Source of the DNA: Bacteroidota bacterium
GTDB lineage: Bacteria > Bacteroidota > Bacteroidia > Chitinophagales > Chitinophagaceae
NCBI GenBank assembly: GCA_018267965.1
Contig: JAFDXK010000007.1
Location: 62,001 to 126,000, forward strand
Reading direction: 5' to 3'
Length of the DNA stretch: 64,000 bases
Part shown: piece after piece, positions 43,497-52,538 of the stretch
Layout: each line of letters opens with the position of its first letter
Position numbering within the stretch: the stretch's first letter is position 1
Program-made: the position numbers and the translations under genes
Notes under the pieces: generated by a model
What the model saw: only the letters and a program-made list of their open reading frames with translations
Told to the model about the DNA's origin: nothing
Database searches by the model: none

Positions 43497-44102
43497 ATGC
43501 AATTCTTTTTTGACCTGGACGGAACGTTGATAAATGCAAAACCGCGTGTCTATCAGTTATTTCAAAAATTAGTACCCGAATCAACGTTGTCCTTTGATGC
43601 TTATTGGGAAAAGAAGATGCAGCAAATAGGGCATGCTGAGATGCTATCCGGATTAGGGTATACTGAAACTGATATTAAACAGTTTCAAAATGAATGGCAT
43701 GCAGCAATAGAACAACCTGAGTGGTTGGCATTAGATACGCCGTTTGAAGGTGTGAATGAGCTGCTGAAAACAATTGCTGAAAATCATAAGTTATATATTG
43801 TTACATCCAGGCAATTTCAACAGCCTGTAGTTCAGCAAGTAAATAGTTTTGGCTGGACAGATATAGTCACAGATGTATTGGTTACATGCCAGCAAAAAGA
43901 AAAATACGAATTGATATCCCAGTCAACTGCTGTTTCTTCCAACGATTGGATGATAGGAGATACAGGCAAGGATATTCAAACAGGTAAGGCCTTAGGCATT
44001 AAAACAGCGGCAGTATTATCGGGATTCAGAAACAAAGAATCCTTATCAAAGTATAACCCTGATTTAATAATAGATAACGTTACACTTTTACCACTGGTAT
44101 AA
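43497..44102 (+). CDS. HAD family hydrolase
   Basis: The 201-residue phosphatase-like protein has motif I FDLDGTL with Asp6 and Asp8, a cap domain in residues about 15-85, motif II in LYIVTSRQ, and motif IV WMIGDTGKDIQTGKALGIK (about residues 155-173). This is the phosphoglycolate-phosphatase/GmhB style. In a glycan cluster it could dephosphorylate a sugar phosphate. It lies between the epimerase and acetyltransferase genes and overlaps the latter by 1 base. Confidence 0.82.
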   Translation: MQFFFDLDGTLINAKPRVYQLFQKLVPESTLSFDAYWEKKMQQIGHAEMLSGLGYTETDIKQFQNEWHAAIEQPEWLALDTPFEGVNELLKTIAENHKLYIVTSRQFQQPVVQQVNSFGWTDIVTDVLVTCQQKEKYELISQSTAVSSNDWMIGDTGKDIQTGKALGIKTAAVLSGFRNKESLSKYNPDLIIDNVTLLPLV

Positions 44103-44722
44103 TGGATGAGCAAGCATTAGTTAATCAGCGCTCTGTTACGTTTACTGAAAAATGTAAAGCCCTGCTTCTGCGTATGAAGTATGGCAAAGCATTAATATTA
44201 AAAGGCGGATTAAAAATATTAGGTAAACAACCTGTATTGAAGGTGCCTGGTAGCAGTAAGGTGATATTGGGTGACAAAGTCGTTTTGAATTCTGATTTTA
44301 AAAATTCAAATACAGCACTCACATATAGGTGCACCTTAGTTTGCGGATATAATGCATCAATCACAATTGGTGATAATACCATGTTGAATGGTGTTGCAGT
44401 CACTGCGTACTCAAAGGTGACAATTGGAGCTAATTGCCAGATTGCATCGAATACTATTATTACAGATACCGATTATCATCCTGTAGACCCTGAAACGAGG
44501 AAGCGACAGGTATTAGGCTACAAATATGATTTTGATACTGTTGGAAAGAAAGAAGTAAATATCGGTAATAATGTATGGATTGGTTGGGGGGCAACAATAT
44601 TGAAAGGCGTAACAATAGGAGATAATAGTATTATAGCTGCTGGCTCAGTGGTTACTCAGGACGTGCCTGCAAATGTATTGGTTGCAGGTAATCCTGCTGT
44701 TGTGAAAAAGAAATATGACTGA
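44102..44722 (+). CDS. Hexapeptide-repeat acyltransferase
   Basis: The 206-residue protein has a left-handed beta-helix built from hexapeptide repeats (ITIGDNTMLNGVAV, VTIGANCQIASNTII, VNIGNNVWIGWGATILKGV, TIGDNSIIAAGSVV). It ends with the family-typical VAGNPAVVKKKYD. Loop TDYHPVDPETRK fits the acetyl-CoA-dependent sugar O-acetyltransferase group (NodL/LacA-like). The likely job is O-acetylation of the glycan or of a sugar intermediate. It overlaps the next glycosyltransferase gene by 8 bases. Confidence 0.83.
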   Translation: MDEQALVNQRSVTFTEKCKALLLRMKYGKALILKGGLKILGKQPVLKVPGSSKVILGDKVVLNSDFKNSNTALTYRCTLVCGYNASITIGDNTMLNGVAVTAYSKVTIGANCQIASNTIITDTDYHPVDPETRKRQVLGYKYDFDTVGKKEVNIGNNVWIGWGATILKGVTIGDNSIIAAGSVVTQDVPANVLVAGNPAVVKKKYD

Positions 44723-45692
44723 TATTAAAACTCAATATCCGGTTGTTACCTCTGTAGTGTTGTCTTACAACACAGGAAAATATGTTGTAGAAGCATTAGA
44801 TTCTATTAAAGCTCAGCAATATCCTAATATGGAGATCATTATTGCAGATGATTGTTCAAAGGATAATTCTGTAGAGCTAATTAATAATTGGTTGGATAAT
44901 AATAAGGATTGCAATTGCCGCTTTATTATACACAAAGAAAATAAGGGGCAATGCCATACCTTAAATGAAATACTTGAAATAGCTACAGGTAAGTATGTGT
45001 CTTTTATAGGTGATGATTTGTGGTTGCCGGAAAAAACACTTGAACAAGTAAGGATTTTAGAAGAGGCTGGCGATGAATATGGTGTAGTGTATGGGGATAT
45101 GAGCTATATAGATGAAGCAGGAAACCCTAAAGGCGATAATACCTGGTTCAGTGATAAGTTTGATGCAGCAAAAGAGCTACCCCAGGGAAACATTTTTGAC
45201 GAAACGATTGATTCGGTAACATTCTTTGCCCAGGCATCTTTATACAATCTTAATAAGCTGAAGGCAATAAACTTCAAGTTCAATAAATCGTTTATTTCTG
45301 AAGACTGGTATCTAAATCTGCATATTACCAGGATTTCAAAAGCAATAGGTGTAAGAAAGATATATTGTAAGTATCGATTCCGTAATGATTCTGTTACAGC
45401 TATCAACTGGAAAGAAGATAATATACACAATGTTTATTTGTCGCAGCTTACAATGCTAAAAGAAATGTATTATCATCCTAATAATACAAAAGACGATAAA
45501 AGATTGATTAATCAAAAAACACAGGCGTTAGCCATTAAGTTGTATGGGCTTCCGGCGGCTAAAAAAACTGAAAAAATAAGCATAGCATCCTGGTTGCTAA
45601 AGACAAAACTCTCATTTAAAAACCTTGCCATACTTATTGTGTTGGCTGTATTTGGTGATTTAAACATAACAACCAGAATTCAAAGAGGATAG
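44715..45692 (+). CDS. Glycosyltransferase family 2 protein
   Basis: The 325-residue protein has a GT-A fold with the opening TSVVLSYNTGKYVVEALDSI and nucleotide-binding aspartates in IIIADDCSKDNS. The metal-binding D-x-D region is FIGDDLWLP. An inverting transfer of a sugar to the growing lipid-linked glycan is expected. The C-terminal 60 residues include a weakly hydrophobic stretch (FKNLAILIVLAVFGDL) that may touch the membrane. It starts inside the acetyltransferase gene and ends 1 base before the next GT2 gene. Confidence 0.85.
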   Translation: MTDIKTQYPVVTSVVLSYNTGKYVVEALDSIKAQQYPNMEIIIADDCSKDNSVELINNWLDNNKDCNCRFIIHKENKGQCHTLNEILEIATGKYVSFIGDDLWLPEKTLEQVRILEEAGDEYGVVYGDMSYIDEAGNPKGDNTWFSDKFDAAKELPQGNIFDETIDSVTFFAQASLYNLNKLKAINFKFNKSFISEDWYLNLHITRISKAIGVRKIYCKYRFRNDSVTAINWKEDNIHNVYLSQLTMLKEMYYHPNNTKDDKRLINQKTQALAIKLYGLPAAKKTEKISIASWLLKTKLSFKNLAILIVLAVFGDLNITTRIQRG

Positions 45693-45693
45693 A

Positions 45694-46515
45694 ATGAAGT
45701 TCTCGATAGTTACAATTAATTACAACAATATTGAAGGTTTGAAGAGAACTGTAGAAAGTGTTATTTCTCAGAATTTCGATTCATACGAGTATATAGTTAT
45801 TGATGGTGGTTCTACAGATGGAGGCAAGGAGTATCTTGAAACAGTTAGTGATAAAATAACGTATTGGGTTAGCGAAAAAGATGGTGGCATTTATGATGCT
45901 ATGAATAAAGGAGCCCAAAAAGCAATAGGGGATTATTTATTGTTCTTAAATAGCGGCGATTACTTTATAGATAATAATGTGTTGAATGCCGTATCGAAAT
46001 TTCAACCTAAAGAAGATATTGTTTATTGCGATACTTATTTTTCGATAAACGATTCAAGGATTGAACAAGTATACCCTGATGCATTAACCCTTTATTTTTT
46101 CACACATAGCACTATCAACCATCAATCTACTTTTATACATAAAAGCTTGTTTGATAAATACGGTTACTATGACAGTAACATGAAAATATGTGCGGATAAA
46201 AAATTTTTTATGTCGGTTATCTGCAAGTATAATTGCACATACAGGCACCTGCCGATTACTATAACAGACTGCAATCTACACGGTGCAAGTTCTGACGGTA
46301 AAAATGGTGCTACTATCATAAAAGAAAAAGAAGATATACTGAGAGAGGAATTCCCTGCTTATGAAGCTGATTATAAAAGGATGCAAGAATTAGAAACACT
46401 CGTCGAGCAGTTTTATGCATCGAAGGGCATTGCCTTATTGAAGTTCTTAGGTATGCCGCATAAGACTATGTTAGAGAAGCTGATTAAAACTAAGGTTAAT
46501 CGCACGCGGTATTAA
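45694..46515 (+). CDS. Glycosyltransferase family 2 protein
   Basis: The 273-residue protein belongs to the WcaA-like GT2 group. It shows FSIVTINYNNIEGLKRTVES, YIVIDGGSTDGG, VSEKDGGIYDAMNKGAQKA and YLLFLNSGDYF. The motif with DGGIYDAMNKG is typical of glycosyltransferases found in colanic-acid-type clusters. The donor is unknown. It follows the previous GT2 gene by 1 base; the next gene begins after 14 bases. Confidence 0.87.
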   Translation: MKFSIVTINYNNIEGLKRTVESVISQNFDSYEYIVIDGGSTDGGKEYLETVSDKITYWVSEKDGGIYDAMNKGAQKAIGDYLLFLNSGDYFIDNNVLNAVSKFQPKEDIVYCDTYFSINDSRIEQVYPDALTLYFFTHSTINHQSTFIHKSLFDKYGYYDSNMKICADKKFFMSVICKYNCTYRHLPITITDCNLHGASSDGKNGATIIKEKEDILREEFPAYEADYKRMQELETLVEQFYASKGIALLKFLGMPHKTMLEKLIKTKVNRTRY

Positions 46516-46529
46516 AGCAGTTATTTGAA

Positions 46530-47642
46530 TTGAAGAAGAAATTGAATTTTATTATTGCTGAGTTCGATCATTACGAACCAATATACGCTTTGCTAAAATG
46601 CATAGCACCGCACGCAAGCGCGATATGTGTTTTTACGCTGCCTCAGTTTATTGTTAGACTGCAGCAGGAAGAATTTGGTAACGACCATCCCATTGTCTGG
46701 CATGAAGTAGAAGGGCCTGCACATATCAAGAAGCAAGATATTGAGGCTTTTCAGAAGAAGATTGACGTTTTTATTATGGCAACATCAACTGATTTTGATG
46801 AAGCCAGGGACTTGCTTGCAGAAATAAAGCCAGCCAAAACATTGATGTGGATAAGAAATATCAATTTTTGGTTCGAAATGAGCAAAAGGTATAAGGTGTT
46901 TAAGAGGCCACGCTCTGAGTTTCATGAAAAAATATTATCACTTGCGGAAAAGGCTGATGCTTTTGTAGTAGAAAGCCCCAATCTGAAAATGTATTTGCAG
47001 AAGATGATTAACGGTAAGAGCCCGGTAATGATCTTCCCATATTCAATATTTGAAAAAGTAAACAGTAAAACCGCAGATACTGATAAGATTGTTGTGAGCA
47101 TCCCCGGATATATACAAAGAAGCAGGAGGGACTATGATATTGCCTTAGATGCTTTTGAAAGACTTGACAAGAAAAAATTTAAACTAAAACTATTAGGTCA
47201 GGCGAGAGATGAATATGGCTATAAAATTATTGACAGGGCTAACGGAATGATATCTAAGGGTTATTGTATCGATTTTCTGAAAAAGCCTGAAGATTTTGAA
47301 CAGGAGATGATTGATTCAGATATTTTGTTTGCGCCTATAAATGTCGAAACGAATTATTCCGGTGTTAATGAAACTTATGGTTTGTCGAAAGAATCGGGCC
47401 TTACTTTTGATGTAATACGTTACGCTAAGCCGGCAATTTTCCCGTCTGAAATGGGTCTTCCTGAAGAATTAAATGACTCTGTTTTTAAATATTCAAATAT
47501 CGATGAGCTACTTGTCATATTCGATAAGTTTACACAGAACGAATATTTTGATCAGATAGTATCGAAGGCAATTGCAGCATCAAAAAAGTATAGCAAAGAA
47601 GAAATAACAAAAAAGTTTCTTGCAGCTATAGATGAAATATAA
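46530..47642 (+). CDS. Probable glycosyltransferase (GT-B type)
   Basis: The 370-residue protein has no strong signature but a GT-B-like plan. An N-terminal beta-alpha start (LNFIIAEFDHYEPIYALLKC) leads to a C-terminal donor-side domain with IVVSIPGYIQRSRRDYDIAL, FKLKLLGQARDE and a DILFAPINV strand. FDVIRYAKPAIFPSEMGLP occupies the place of the usual E-x7-E. The TTG at 46530 is the likely start because the first beta strand begins directly after it. Confidence is moderate that it transfers a sugar. Confidence 0.6.
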   Translation: MKKKLNFIIAEFDHYEPIYALLKCIAPHASAICVFTLPQFIVRLQQEEFGNDHPIVWHEVEGPAHIKKQDIEAFQKKIDVFIMATSTDFDEARDLLAEIKPAKTLMWIRNINFWFEMSKRYKVFKRPRSEFHEKILSLAEKADAFVVESPNLKMYLQKMINGKSPVMIFPYSIFEKVNSKTADTDKIVVSIPGYIQRSRRDYDIALDAFERLDKKKFKLKLLGQARDEYGYKIIDRANGMISKGYCIDFLKKPEDFEQEMIDSDILFAPINVETNYSGVNETYGLSKESGLTFDVIRYAKPAIFPSEMGLPEELNDSVFKYSNIDELLVIFDKFTQNEYFDQIVSKAIAASKKYSKEEITKKFLAAIDEI

Positions 47643-47684
47643 GTAACACATAGTATAACCATCATAATTATTAAATCAAGGCAC

Positions 47685-48323
47685 ATGATTACCGCTATAA
47701 AAAAAATTTTCTGGAGACCACTCTTTATGTCTTATGTACGTTACAAAAGATGGTATACTGTAAAGTTTGTTATCCCGCCTTATGGCGAAAAAAGGGAGAT
47801 TTTATTGAGTTATAAAACCAAATATGGCTGTAAGACGTTTGTTGAAACCGGCACTTTTTTAGGTGATACCGTAGAGCGCATGAAAACACATTTTGATAAA
47901 GTATTCTCAATTGAACTGGCAAGCGAATTAGCAAAAAAGGCACAAGAACGATTTAAGAACGATGCAAATGTGTTTATTATTGAAGGTGACAGCGGTAAAA
48001 AGCTAAGCGAAATAATCCCACAGTTGTTACCTCCTGTTTTGTACTGGTTAGACGGTCACTTTTCGGGAGCTTGTATGATAGACGGAGAGTTTATACAAAC
48101 CGCTACTGCAGATCTCGATACCCCGATAATGAGTGAATTGAATGCTGTATTATCTAACGGTGGGCTTAAGAATAATGTTATTCTCATTGATGACGCGAGA
48201 TTGTTTAATGGAAGTGATGGTTATCCCCGATACGAGAGCCTTGTCAGTCATTTGAAGACTTTAGGCATTTCGCCAAATCAGGTTTCGGTAGAAAGAGATA
48301 TTATCAGAATAGTACCTGCGTGA
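47685..48323 (+). CDS. SAM-dependent methyltransferase-like protein
   Basis: The 212-residue protein has a class I methyltransferase-like core. KTFVETGTFLGDTVERM is at motif I (about residues 52-68), VFSIELASELAKKA at motif II, PVLYWLDGHFSGACM (about 122-136) at the motif IV position, and VILIDDARLFNG follows. It resembles glycan-cluster methyltransferases that use a D-x-H metal site. The substrate could be a hydroxyl or acid group on the glycan. It lies after a 42-base gap, the largest inside the operon, and overlaps the next gene by 4 bases (GTGA). Confidence 0.65.
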   Translation: MITAIKKIFWRPLFMSYVRYKRWYTVKFVIPPYGEKREILLSYKTKYGCKTFVETGTFLGDTVERMKTHFDKVFSIELASELAKKAQERFKNDANVFIIEGDSGKKLSEIIPQLLPPVLYWLDGHFSGACMIDGEFIQTATADLDTPIMSELNAVLSNGGLKNNVILIDDARLFNGSDGYPRYESLVSHLKTLGISPNQVSVERDIIRIVPA

Positions 48324-49267
48324 AAAAGACAATTAAAATAAAGTTCACTGATTTCTGGACAGAATCTCTCGACGGAATTTTTCTTTATAATTTATTAAAA
48401 GAACATTTCCCGATTGAAATATCTGAAACACCTGATGTTTTAATATACTCGGTGTATTCGCATAACCATATCAATTACAACTGTAAGAAAGTATACTTTA
48501 CTGCTGAAAATACAGTGCCAGATTACAGGTTCTGTGATTATTCAATAGGGTTTAATCATGATGAGGCTAACAACAGGCATATCAGGTACCCGTTATTTCT
48601 TTTTTATGGCGATATCAACTCGTTGATAAAAAAAGAAACTATTACTACGGACATGCTAAAGGCTAAAACAGAGTTTTGCACCTTCGTAGTGTCGAATGCC
48701 AGTGCTCTTGAACGTATTGAGTTTTTCAAAAAATTAGATGCTGTCAAGAGGGTGGACTCTGCTGGTAAGGCAATGAACAATATGCCTAATGGATGGAGCA
48801 TACCTAAAGGCGAAAAATATCAGTACATAAGAAAATATAAGTTCAATATTGCCTTTGAAAATAGTGCTACAGCAGGTTATACTACTGAGAAGATATTTGA
48901 ACCAATGGAGTGCCTAACCACCCCTATTTATTGGGGTGACCCCTTAGTTACAAAGGATTTTAATCCTGCATCGTTTGTTCATATTCGTGACTACGCGAAT
49001 TATGATGAAGCCATCAAGGACATTATAGCCATAGACGCAGATGATGAAAGGTATTTGAAAATGATGAACGAGCCGTATTTAATTGGTAACAGAGTTCCTG
49101 AGCATTTAAAAGTGGATAGGCTGATAGAGTTTTTTGAAAAGGTATTTTATGGTGATTCTATTACACCGGTGTCTTCTACGAAAGAGTTCTTGTATAATAA
49201 AATGACATTTAAGACTAAAGTGCTGTTGCAAAAAATACCTGCTAAGTTGAAGCAGATGATGCGATAG
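48320..49267 (+). CDS. Glycosyltransferase family 10 (alpha-1,3/4-fucosyltransferase-like)
   Basis: The 315-residue protein carries the GT10 C-terminal signature KYKFNIAFENSATAGYTTEK (about residues 174-193), then IFEPMECLTTPIYWGDP. This binds GDP-fucose in bacterial and animal alpha-1,3-fucosyltransferases. The N-terminal domain has ISETPDVLIYSVYSHNHIN. The donor GDP-L-fucose can be made by gmd and fcl at 36525-38579. The C-terminus is basic with a possible amphipathic helix (KVLLQKIPAKLKQMM), as in H. pylori FucTs. The start is GTG, overlapping the previous stop by 4 bases. Confidence 0.85.
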   Translation: MKKTIKIKFTDFWTESLDGIFLYNLLKEHFPIEISETPDVLIYSVYSHNHINYNCKKVYFTAENTVPDYRFCDYSIGFNHDEANNRHIRYPLFLFYGDINSLIKKETITTDMLKAKTEFCTFVVSNASALERIEFFKKLDAVKRVDSAGKAMNNMPNGWSIPKGEKYQYIRKYKFNIAFENSATAGYTTEKIFEPMECLTTPIYWGDPLVTKDFNPASFVHIRDYANYDEAIKDIIAIDADDERYLKMMNEPYLIGNRVPEHLKVDRLIEFFEKVFYGDSITPVSSTKEFLYNKMTFKTKVLLQKIPAKLKQMMR

Positions 49268-49293
49268 TTTTTACTGAATAATTGAGTACCCAC

Positions 49294-50415
49294 ATGGTAG
49301 TTTGTAGGAAATGTATATTAGATAGTAACGATGATCCGAATCTTGAGTTAGATGTAAACGGAGTTTGTCAGTATTGCCGTTACTATGATGATTTAAAAGC
49401 AAGAACAGTATTAACCGGAGATACAGCTAAAAAGAAAATTGAAGAAACTATAAAGAAGATAAAAGCTGATAAAACCGGAGAATATGACAGTATTTTAGGT
49501 TTAAGCGGCGGTGTTGATAGTAGCTATCTTGCTTACTTGGCAAAACAATATGGTTTGAATCCATTGTGTGTGCATTTTGATAATGGATGGAATAGCGAAC
49601 AGGCGGTAAGCAATATTGAAAATATTATAAGCAAATGTGGTTTCGACCTTTCAACATACGTTATAAACTGGGAGGAATTCAGAGATTTACAAAGAGCCTA
49701 TTTTCAGGCGTCAGTTGTTGATATCGAAGCGATTACCGACCATGCCATTTTTGCTACTATGAACCGAATAGCCATGGAACATAACATAAAATATGTTCTA
49801 AGTGGCTTTAATACAGTTACAGAAGGTATTATGATACAAGGCTGGACACATAAGAAATCAGACTACATCAATATACGTGATATCCATTCCAAATATGGAT
49901 CTGTTCGTTTGAAAACCTTCCCTTTCATGGACAGGAAGACAAAAAAGAAAATCCGTAAACTGGATGAAATAGAGATGCTGAATTGGATTGACTATAATAA
50001 GAAAAAAGTCAAGGAAATATTAGCCAGAGAATTCGGTTGGAAAGATTACGGAGGTAAGCACTATGAGTCGATATTCACCAGGTTTTATCAGGGGTATATA
50101 TTACCTGTCAAATTCAAAATTGATAAACGGAAAGTGCATTTGTCAAATTTGATATGTTCTGGTCAGATAACCAGGGAAGAGGCTTTGGAAGAAATGAAGA
50201 AACCTGCATACGACCCTGCTCAGCTCGAAATTGATAAAGAGTTTGTATTGAAAAAGCTTGGGTATACAAATGAAGAGTTTGATAAGATTATGAATGCCCC
50301 CGTGGTTCCTCACAAGAAGTTTAAAATAGAGGGGTCGCTATTTAATTACTACCCTGTACTAACGCCACTACGCCCATTGTGGCAATTATACAAACGTGTT
50401 ACAAATAAACCATAA
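49294..50415 (+). CDS. N-acetyl sugar amidotransferase (WbpG-like), copy 1
   Basis: WbpG-type enzymes convert an acetamido group of a nucleotide sugar to an acetamidino group, using ATP and ammonia. The 373-residue protein has an N-terminal zinc-type site with C4-x2-C7 and C25-x2-C28, and the PP-loop ILGLSGGVDSSYLAYL near residues 70-85. Conserved FDNGWNSEQAVSNIENII, DIEAITDHAIFATMNRIA and YGGKHYESIFTRFYQGYILP follow. All four cysteines are present. The start is taken as ATG 49294, giving MVVCRKC; a TTG four codons upstream is possible. A paralogue lies at 55307-56449. No HisH-type glutaminase gene is seen next to either. Confidence 0.88.
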   Translation: MVVCRKCILDSNDDPNLELDVNGVCQYCRYYDDLKARTVLTGDTAKKKIEETIKKIKADKTGEYDSILGLSGGVDSSYLAYLAKQYGLNPLCVHFDNGWNSEQAVSNIENIISKCGFDLSTYVINWEEFRDLQRAYFQASVVDIEAITDHAIFATMNRIAMEHNIKYVLSGFNTVTEGIMIQGWTHKKSDYINIRDIHSKYGSVRLKTFPFMDRKTKKKIRKLDEIEMLNWIDYNKKKVKEILAREFGWKDYGGKHYESIFTRFYQGYILPVKFKIDKRKVHLSNLICSGQITREEALEEMKKPAYDPAQLEIDKEFVLKKLGYTNEEFDKIMNAPVVPHKKFKIEGSLFNYYPVLTPLRPLWQLYKRVTNKP

Positions 50416-50420
50416 GACAA

Positions 50421-51338
50421 GTGAGTACGCTATTCTCTATAATTGTAGCCAATTATAATAACGGACGATTTCTGGACGATTTGGTAAAAAGTGTTTTGAG
50501 CCAAACATATACCAATTGGGAATTGATAATAGCAGATGATGCTTCGCAGGATGAATCTGAACAAGTTGTTTCTAAATATTTGAGTGATACCAGGATTAAA
50601 TTTATTAAGCACACTATAAATAAGGGAGCAGGTGGAGCATTCAAGACTGCGGCGGACAATTCTAAGGGTGAAATAATTGGTATGCTGGGAGCTGATGATG
50701 CATTAGATCCCGATACTATAAGGATTATGGTTGAAGCCCATGCTGCTAATCCGGGAGCAGTGTTGGTAACAACAAGAGCTTACGATTGTGATTTGAATTT
50801 GAAGCCTTATGGTATTTGTGAAATATCAGATAAGCAACCTGAAGGAGTACCACTCATTAAAGACGTAAGGATAAGCAACTTTGTTACGTTTAAACGAAAA
50901 AACTATTTACAAACAGAAGGATTTTCTGATAATATTAAAAGGGCAGTTGATATAGATATTTATTTACAGTTGGAGGAGACTGGCGGCTCATTATTTTTTG
51001 TAGATAAGCCATTGTATTTGTACAGAAGGCATTTACAGGGAATTTCACAGGGAGGGGAAAATGGTGTAAAGGCGGCAACATTTAGTCTAAGAGCGAAAAT
51101 GAATGCATACCAAAGAAGATTAAAAACCGGATTCACACCAAATCTTACGAAGCAAGAATACGAAGAGATCGCCAAAACGTATTACCAACGACATGCCATA
51201 CAATCAAGACAGCAAGGAGCATATAAAGAAGCAATAAATCATCTTTTGCAGTTATTAAAAGTATCACCAAGAAATATTGTCTCGCGCACATTTTGGTCTG
51301 GGATGGCTGCTAATTTGTATAGAATAGTTAAAGGGTAA
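50421..51338 (+). CDS. Glycosyltransferase family 2 protein
   Basis: The 305-residue GT-A protein begins at GTG 50421 and shows FSIIVANYNNGRFLDDLVKS, LIIADDASQDES (with the nucleotide-binding DD) and the metal-binding block IIGMLGADDALDPDTIR. The acceptor-side histidine region is LYLYRRHLQGISQGG. The C-terminus is helical (tetratricopeptide-like: YYQRHAIQSRQQGAYKEAIN). Donor and acceptor are not known. It follows the amidotransferase gene by 5 bases. Confidence 0.87.
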   Translation: MSTLFSIIVANYNNGRFLDDLVKSVLSQTYTNWELIIADDASQDESEQVVSKYLSDTRIKFIKHTINKGAGGAFKTAADNSKGEIIGMLGADDALDPDTIRIMVEAHAANPGAVLVTTRAYDCDLNLKPYGICEISDKQPEGVPLIKDVRISNFVTFKRKNYLQTEGFSDNIKRAVDIDIYLQLEETGGSLFFVDKPLYLYRRHLQGISQGGENGVKAATFSLRAKMNAYQRRLKTGFTPNLTKQEYEEIAKTYYQRHAIQSRQQGAYKEAINHLLQLLKVSPRNIVSRTFWSGMAANLYRIVKG

Positions 51339-51344
51339 TAAACA

Positions 51345-52508
51345 GTGGGTAAGCCTGTTATAGTATTTGTATTTGAGAAAAAAACCGGAGGCGTAGCATC
51401 CATGATGTTTAGGATAATAAACAATGGAGGCTTAAGGGACTATTTTCATGTTAGACTAGTATTGATTAGGAGTAATGATTTGGATGAAAAAGATGAATTA
51501 TTTGAGGAGAATATTGACGCTGACGAGACAATTATCTTTGATTTTGATAAATACGCCAATAGGTATTATGAGCTGAAGAGGCTTCATAAATATTTGGGAG
51601 AGGAAGATGGCGTTATTGTATGTAATGATTTTTTAGAGTTGGATTGCATAGGTCTGTTTAATACACCCAAAAAAGTGTGTCAGATTATCCACGATTTCTA
51701 CAGTGTTAAATTGTTTGTTAGGTATAACGCTGCCATTGATTTTTATCTTACGCACTCTAAGTTTTGGAAAGATGTATTATATAGTGCAGATGCACTTGAA
51801 ATTAAATGTGAGCACATAATTCATGGTATTGATATACCGGACTACAGCAAAAAAAGTGTTACCGGCGAAAAATTAAAGATCGCATTTACCGGTAGATTAA
51901 CTGAAGCAAAAGGTGTTCATATATTACATGATATAGATAAGGAATTGCAGCATAGGAATATTTCTGTAGAATGGGTGATTATCGGTAATGGGCCATTGAG
52001 GGAGTTTTTATCAAAGCAATGGGAAGGCACCAGTAATGCTAAATTTATTTCGCCAAAGAATAATAAAGACGTTTTAAACGAAATGTTGCAATGTGATTTA
52101 TTTATTCTCCCTACACAATTTGAAGGCTATGGTAGTGCAATATTAGAAGCGTTAGCTTGTGGGTTAGTGCCAATTGTTGCTGATGTAGCTGGTGGTACCA
52201 GAGAAATACTTAAAGATATCGGGCATAGAGTAGAAGCAAGAAACCCCGTTGTTTATGCCGACTATGTAGAACATTTTAATGTTAATAGGAATTTACTTGC
52301 TACCGAACAAGTGAACTGCAGAGAATATGCAGAGCATAATTATGATATAAAAAACACGGCAAAGGAATACACAAATTCTTTTATCAGGCACAGCAAAATT
52401 CAGAGGAGAAAGTATTTAGAGGGGAATATGCAATTTGGTTCTTTTTTAGATAAGGCTGTTATTCCTGATGTACTTGTAAAGGTTATAAGGAGAATTATCA
52501 GAAAATAA
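51345..52508 (+). CDS. Glycosyltransferase family 4 protein
   Basis: The 387-residue GT-B protein starts at GTG 51345 with VIVFVFEKKTGGVASMMFR. The C-terminal GT1 domain shows IAFTGRLTEAKGVHILHDI (about 179-197), IIGNGPLREFL and the donor-binding QFEGYGSAILEALACGLVP. The N-terminal part is short of a leader and of TM segments, so it works in the cytoplasm. It is spaced 6 bases from the previous gene. Confidence 0.87.
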   Translation: MGKPVIVFVFEKKTGGVASMMFRIINNGGLRDYFHVRLVLIRSNDLDEKDELFEENIDADETIIFDFDKYANRYYELKRLHKYLGEEDGVIVCNDFLELDCIGLFNTPKKVCQIIHDFYSVKLFVRYNAAIDFYLTHSKFWKDVLYSADALEIKCEHIIHGIDIPDYSKKSVTGEKLKIAFTGRLTEAKGVHILHDIDKELQHRNISVEWVIIGNGPLREFLSKQWEGTSNAKFISPKNNKDVLNEMLQCDLFILPTQFEGYGSAILEALACGLVPIVADVAGGTREILKDIGHRVEARNPVVYADYVEHFNVNRNLLATEQVNCREYAEHNYDIKNTAKEYTNSFIRHSKIQRRKYLEGNMQFGSFLDKAVIPDVLVKVIRRIIRK

Positions 52509-52538
52509 ATTTTAGAAATAGTATTTAAATAAGGTATT

